Part shown: positions 60,388 through 64,000 of the stretch, piece by piece
How positions within the stretch are numbered: the first letter of the stretch is position 1
Layout of the letters: every line of letters starts with the position of its first letter
Source: Candidatus Leptofilum proximum
Lineage (GTDB): Bacteria > Chloroflexota > Anaerolineae > Promineifilales > Promineifilaceae
Assembly (NCBI GenBank): GCA_016710325.1
Contig: JADJXK010000002.1
Span: forward strand, 1,364,001-1,428,000
Length of the DNA: 64,000 bases
Direction of reading: 5' to 3'
Notes under the pieces: generated by a model
Seen by the model: the letters and a program-made list of their open reading frames with translations, nothing else
The model's database searches: none
What the model was told of the DNA's origin: nothing
Made by a program: the position numbers and the translations under genes

Positions 60388-61407
60388 TTAGCTATTGAGC
60401 ATGGCACACGAACCTCTTTCAATCAGCGATGTACTTAATAAATACGTTCTGGGTTTGGTCTCTTTGACTGACGAGGTGATACGGCGCAGCAGGAGTTCAA
60501 CGGACAGCCTGGCCATCTCTTCAGTCGCGATATCTACCGTTGTAATGGGCGGATTCCAAATACTGAGCCATTCCGTATCGTTGAAAGCCGCCACGGACAT
60601 GTCACCGGGAATACAAATATTTTGCTCACCGAGGACTTTAAGAATGCCCATCAGGATGCGGTTACTCCCGGCCAAAACGGCCGTCGGCCGTTCCGGAAGC
60701 TGCAACAATTCCTGTATCCCAGCCTCACCATGTTCTTGCGTAAATGAGCCAATACGTATCAGTTCATTGTCTAAGGGAATGTTGGCATCATTCAGCGCAT
60801 GGCGATAGCCGTTATATCGGTATTCGCCAGTTGTTAGATCCGTCTGGCCCATCACCAGGCCAATTCGGCGATGACCCAACCCGATTAAATAATTCGTAAT
60901 TTGATAAGCACTTTGTATATTGTCCGCTAACACACCGTCGAGCAAATCCTCCTCGCAGCGGCGATTGAGCTCAATAATTGGCATTCCCTCTTTAACCAGC
61001 CGCCTCACGAATTTAGAGTTCTTACCGTTGAGGGGCTGTGTGTAGATAATGCCATCAACTCGTTTTTCTTGAAGGATCTTCAAATAGCCCAAATCCACCT
61101 CGGCATCTTCATTGTTGATGCACAAGATCATGCCATAACTGTTTTCATGCAGCATCCTTGAGACAGATTGAATGATGAGACTGTCATACAGGCTCGCTAT
61201 TTCTGGAACGATAAGCCCTACCAGGCGGGAAGATTGACCTTTCAGGCCTCTGGCCAGCCAATTAGGCTGATAGCCTAGTTCGTCGACAGCTTCGTCAATG
61301 CGCCGCTGTGCATCGGCACTGACATAACCGCTTTGGTTGAGCGCGCGGGAAACTGTCGATTGTGACAGCCCGGCTCGTTTGGCGACATCCCTAATTGTGG
61401 CAGCCAT
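60388..61407 (-). CDS. LacI-family transcriptional repressor (LacI3)
   Basis: The 339-residue repressor has the helix-turn-helix TIRDVAKRAGLSQSTVSRAL with its hinge and a ligand-binding domain (GLIVPEIASLYDSLIIQ; IIELNRRCEEDLLDGVLADN; GHRRIGLVMGQTDL; AVLAGSNRILMGILK). It lies upstream of two tandem CUT2 importers on the same strand and has a strong own promoter with a perfect operator, so autoregulation is likely and control of the importers is plausible. Confidence 0.93.
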   Translation of the reverse strand: MAATIRDVAKRAGLSQSTVSRALNQSGYVSADAQRRIDEAVDELGYQPNWLARGLKGQSSRLVGLIVPEIASLYDSLIIQSVSRMLHENSYGMILCINNEDAEVDLGYLKILQEKRVDGIIYTQPLNGKNSKFVRRLVKEGMPIIELNRRCEEDLLDGVLADNIQSAYQITNYLIGLGHRRIGLVMGQTDLTTGEYRYNGYRHALNDANIPLDNELIRIGSFTQEHGEAGIQELLQLPERPTAVLAGSNRILMGILKVLGEQNICIPGDMSVAAFNDTEWLSIWNPPITTVDIATEEMARLSVELLLRRITSSVKETKPRTYLLSTSLIERGSCAMLNS

Positions 61408-61556
61408 GTTTTGTCTCTATGCCTTATCTTTTGGGTATGAAAACTGATGTGACAGCGTTACCATCATAATAGATCTGGTTAATTACTGTGTGATGCTCAG
61501 GAAGAAATATCCCCTGAGTGGGAAGGGTGGTTTCGAGTGAGAATGTTGTGGAAATA

Positions 61557-61576
61557 ATGTGGAAACGTTTCCACAT
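61557..61576. promoter_or_regulatory. Perfect 20-base LacI-type operator upstream of lacI3
   Basis: ATGTGGAAACGTTTCCACAT is a perfect palindrome with central CG. It begins 6 bases downstream of the -10 box of the lacI3 promoter, over the likely transcription start. Confidence 0.85.
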
Positions 61577-61582
61577 TAAGGC

Positions 61583-61611
61583 ATTATAAAACCACCTGGC
61601 CGATTTGTCAA
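61583..61611 (-). promoter_or_regulatory. Consensus promoter of lacI3
   Basis: Minus-strand TTGACA (61611-61606) and TATAAT (61588-61583) are both perfect, with ideal 17-base spacing. The leader to the lacI3 start codon is about 170 bases. Confidence 0.8.
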
Positions 61612-61777
61612 AGGTGTTTTTATGGCCATTTTTATGGCAAAATTTCAGCGGACTCCTCCCCGCATTTTTATGAATTTCTTGTACCCGGATAAGCTGGCTT
61701 AAAACCAAAACGCCGTTGCCAGCTCCCCTAAAGTGGCTTAACGCGCTACAATCCCCCCGTTGAATAGACAGTCAGGG

Positions 61778-61887
61778 CTTACGCACTGACGGATTAATGA
61801 GCCGCGAATGACGCGAATTTTCACGAATTTCAACCCAATTTCGCGCTAATTCGTGAAATTCGTGGCAAAAAACCCCGCCTGCGTAAG
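61778..61887. repeat. Nested palindromic element with AATTCG units (copy R8)
   Basis: Outer arms CTTACGCA and TGCGTAAG enclose an inner inverted repeat with GCGAATGACGCGAATTTTC-like units, CACGAATTTC and GAAATTCGTG. The inner core resembles that of R7 and differs from the GTGAAAC elements. It lies upstream of the sacsin-like gene. Confidence 0.75.
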
Positions 61888-61920
61888 TTTTGCAGTGTTT
61901 GATGAAGAATTTAATACCCA

Positions 61921-64000
61921 ATGAGTAACAGCGAGTTTGTTTACAAGCCCCAGGATGTCAACTATCTAGGCTTTCTAGAAGCCCAGCTGCGGGATATGAC
62001 CGGCGTGCACACTCTGGCCTACGAGCTGATCCAAAACGCCGACGATGTCCAGAATGAAGACGGCCGTTTCCCCGTCACCACGCTCTCTTTTGATGTCACC
62101 GATGAAGCCCTGATTGTGCACAACAACGGCCGTTTCCGACCGATAGATTTTGAGCGGCTGCAGAATATCGCTGGCGGCGGCAAGCGAGAAGAAGCCGGTG
62201 TTACCGGCGCCTTTGGCCTGGGATTCCTGGCCGTGTACCAGGTTACCGACGCGCCGGAAATCTTTTCCAGCGGCCGTCACTGGATTATTCGCCCGGACGC
62301 CCCCACCGAGCAGCGCATTATCGAGCGAGCCGCCGAAACCAGCGGCACCACCTTTCGCCTGCCCTGGGCCTTCGACCCGGCCTCCCGCGTGCGCCGCACC
62401 CTGCGCCTGGAAGCGATTCGCCCCGAACAGCTGGACAGTTTTGCCCAACAAATGGGGGAAGCGGTTGCCCAGGCAGCCATCTTCCTGCAGCGGCTAATGG
62501 AGCTGGAAGTCAGGCGAAATGGCATCACAATCCGCCGTGTGGAACGCCACCTCGACGGTGACCGGCTGCGGCTGACCGATGCAACTGGCCAGGTCAGCGA
62601 ATGGCTGCTGCTTACCGGTGATTTTGCCGCTGCGGCCGGGCGGCTGCGCCAACAGTACCCCTGGCAAATCGAAGAACAGCGGCACAGCCGGGTGCAGCTG
62701 GCCCTGCCCACTGCTACCCGGCTGCCAGCCGGGCGGCTCTACGCCGGGCTGCCAACGGCAGACAGCGTGCCGCTGGCCTTTTACCTAAACGCCGACTTTT
62801 TCCCCACCACCGACCGGAAGCGGGTGCACTTTGACAGTGGCTACCAGGCGGAGTGGAACCAGGCAGCCGTGATGGCCGCGGCCACACGCCTGGCAGAAAG
62901 CCTGCCCGAGCTGCCCCACCTTCTCTCGGCAAACGGGCTGTGGTCGCTGCTGCAAAGCACCGCCGAGACAGCACGACAGGCGCAGCAGGGCGACCTGCCC
63001 GAGGTCTTTGCCGCTTTTTGGCAGGAACTGGAGCCCCATCTACCCCAAACGCCGGTTTTTTACACGGCAGCCGGGGAGTGGTTGCGGCCAGCCGACGGCC
63101 GTTTGCTGCCGCCGGGAACGGCCGTTGCCCCACAAACCATCATCCCCCTGCTGCACAACTTACAGATTCCGGTGCAGCATCCCGACCTGGCCAATTATGC
63201 TGCCCTGCTGCGCCACATCGGCACACCAACCATTACGGCCCGTGACGTGGCGGCTGGGCTGCACCGCACTGGCCTCACGCGAGCCACTCCGCTGCCGGAA
63301 GCGCCGCCTTTTTTGCGCACCCTGGAAGCCTGGCGTCCGCTGTGGGCCTTGCTGGATGGCCTGCTGCGCGGCCTGCCGCCTGCCGAGCGGGCGGGCGCCC
63401 TGGCTGACTTGAACCGCTGTGCCGCCGCCCTTACGGACCGGATGATTTTACGGCCGTTGACCCAACTCTACCGCGGCCAGCCCGAAGCCCAGGTGCTTTT
63501 CCCCGATGTTGCCTGGCTGCACCCTTCGCTGCCAGACGATAGTTTCCCTGGCCGCTATGTGCCCACCTTTGGCGTGCGCCAGGCGGTAGAGCGATTGGCC
63601 GAGATGCCCATTGACCAGCTGGAGCAGGCCTGGCGGTTGGGCCGCCTGGACATACCCCGCCTCTTCCGCTGGTTTGAGACGCAGCAGATTGAGATTTTTG
63701 CCGACGACCCGGCCCTGGCTGGTGCCATTCGCCGCCTGCCGCTTTGCCCGGTCGAGGGGACGTTACGGCCGTTGGCCGATCTATTCCTGCCCGGTGGCTT
63801 TGAGGACCCGCTTCAGCTTGCCGGGCTGGTAGACGTGCCCGCCATTGGTGGGCGACGCCAGTTTCTCCATGATCTGGGCGTCCAGGAACTGGATTTTGAC
63901 ACCTACCTCCACAGCCACCTGCCGCGTGTGCTGGCGCAGCAGCCAGATTTGCCTGCCGACGGCCGTCACCGGCTGCTGCACCTGCTGGCCAGACGATTGG
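61921..64000 (+). CDS. Sacsin/Hsp90-like GHKL ATPase (5' part, runs off the window)
   Basis: About 693 residues are visible with no stop codon. The N-terminus has GHKL ATP-binding features: the N-box YELIQNADD (Glu 35, Asn 39, Asp 42), a G1-like VHNNGR around residue 68 (Asn in place of the usual Asp) and the lid/G2 motif GVTGAFGLGFLAVYQV (93-108). AGGGKREEAG precedes the lid, as in sacsin-type ATPases. The remainder is Leu/Ala/Arg-rich with no repeat I recognise. Large proteins of this type act as chaperone-like or NTP-driven machines, and some sit in anti-phage loci. No strong Shine-Dalgarno is seen before the ATG. Confidence 0.88.
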   Translation, partial: MSNSEFVYKPQDVNYLGFLEAQLRDMTGVHTLAYELIQNADDVQNEDGRFPVTTLSFDVTDEALIVHNNGRFRPIDFERLQNIAGGGKREEAGVTGAFGLGFLAVYQVTDAPEIFSSGRHWIIRPDAPTEQRIIERAAETSGTTFRLPWAFDPASRVRRTLRLEAIRPEQLDSFAQQMGEAVAQAAIFLQRLMELEVRRNGITIRRVERHLDGDRLRLTDATGQVSEWLLLTGDFAAAAGRLRQQYPWQIEEQRHSRVQLALPTATRLPAGRLYAGLPTADSVPLAFYLNADFFPTTDRKRVHFDSGYQAEWNQAAVMAAATRLAESLPELPHLLSANGLWSLLQSTAETARQAQQGDLPEVFAAFWQELEPHLPQTPVFYTAAGEWLRPADGRLLPPGTAVAPQTIIPLLHNLQIPVQHPDLANYAALLRHIGTPTITARDVAAGLHRTGLTRATPLPEAPPFLRTLEAWRPLWALLDGLLRGLPPAERAGALADLNRCAAALTDRMILRPLTQLYRGQPEAQVLFPDVAWLHPSLPDDSFPGRYVPTFGVRQAVERLAEMPIDQLEQAWRLGRLDIPRLFRWFETQQIEIFADDPALAGAIRRLPLCPVEGTLRPLADLFLPGGFEDPLQLAGLVDVPAIGGRRQFLHDLGVQELDFDTYLHSHLPRVLAQQPDLPADGRHRLLHLLARRL

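Noticed and set aside
61424..61708. A 94-codon open frame upstream of lacI3
   Set aside because: It runs across the consensus promoter and perfect operator of lacI3 and has no ribosome site.
1..64000. tRNA, rRNA, riboswitch and phage signals
   Set aside because: I looked for conserved tRNA arm sequences, rRNA stretches, integrase or structural phage genes and saw none. No riboswitch class could be supported, including upstream of the homocysteine methyltransferase gene.

Overview
The window looks like chromosomal DNA of a Gram-positive-like, heterotrophic member of the Chloroflexota (Anaerolineae/Caldilineae-like). The clues are solute-binding lipoproteins with Val/Glu/Thr-rich repeats after the lipobox, a secreted repeat protein ending in LPLVVK, many paralogous sugar ABC importers, a BTAD/NB-ARC/TPR regulator, and GC that looks slightly above 50%. 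The taxonomic call is an inference; no rRNA, tRNA, CRISPR array, transposase or phage gene was seen.

Layout. (1) 1-7.2 kb, minus strand: GntR/FCD regulator, CUT1 importer (binding protein plus two permeases, no ATPase), NAD-dependent epimerase/dehydrogenase, FAH-fold enzyme and an amidohydrolase cut by the window edge; it resembles a non-phosphorylating sugar-acid pathway. (2) 7.3-12.9 kb: LacI regulator diverging from a CUT2 importer (binding protein, single-domain ATPase, permease) and an enolase-superfamily sugar-acid dehydratase. (3) 13.1-22.1 kb, minus: CUT1 importer with two different ATPases and a small membrane protein, followed by a sugar isomerase/epimerase-like protein and a Gfo/Idh/MocA dehydrogenase. 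(4) 22.2-24.9 kb: receiver-only protein, soluble PAS-PAS histidine kinase and NarL-type regulator. (5) 24.9-38.0 kb: a xylose/xylo-oligosaccharide island with a YjhG-type xylonate dehydratase and 2-keto-3-deoxy-pentonate dehydratase on one side of a LacI regulator, and an oligopeptide-type importer plus cytoplasmic GH3 glycosidase on the other; palindromic operators link the two arms. (6) 38-43 kb: CopD-like membrane protein, serine hydrolase, and carotenoid genes of the CrtI and CrtB families. (7) 43.6-51.1 kb: large delta-60 repeat protein, homocysteine S-methyltransferase family protein, BTAD regulator. (8) 51.2-61.4 kb, minus: LacI regulator followed by two tandem CUT2 importers and an epimerase. 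(9) 61.9 kb to the right end: N-terminal part of a sacsin/Hsp90-like ATPase.

Beyond the genes, the window is rich in non-coding structure. The palindrome ACGGCCGT occurs about 75 times by eye, against roughly one expected. All six binding-protein genes are followed directly by a strong hairpin before the next transporter gene. Several families of intergenic palindromes are built from tandem 7-9-mers, most often GTGAAAC. Two composite multi-hairpin elements each occur twice. The paired ATPases of region 3 carry complementary defects that would give one canonical and one degenerate ATP site.
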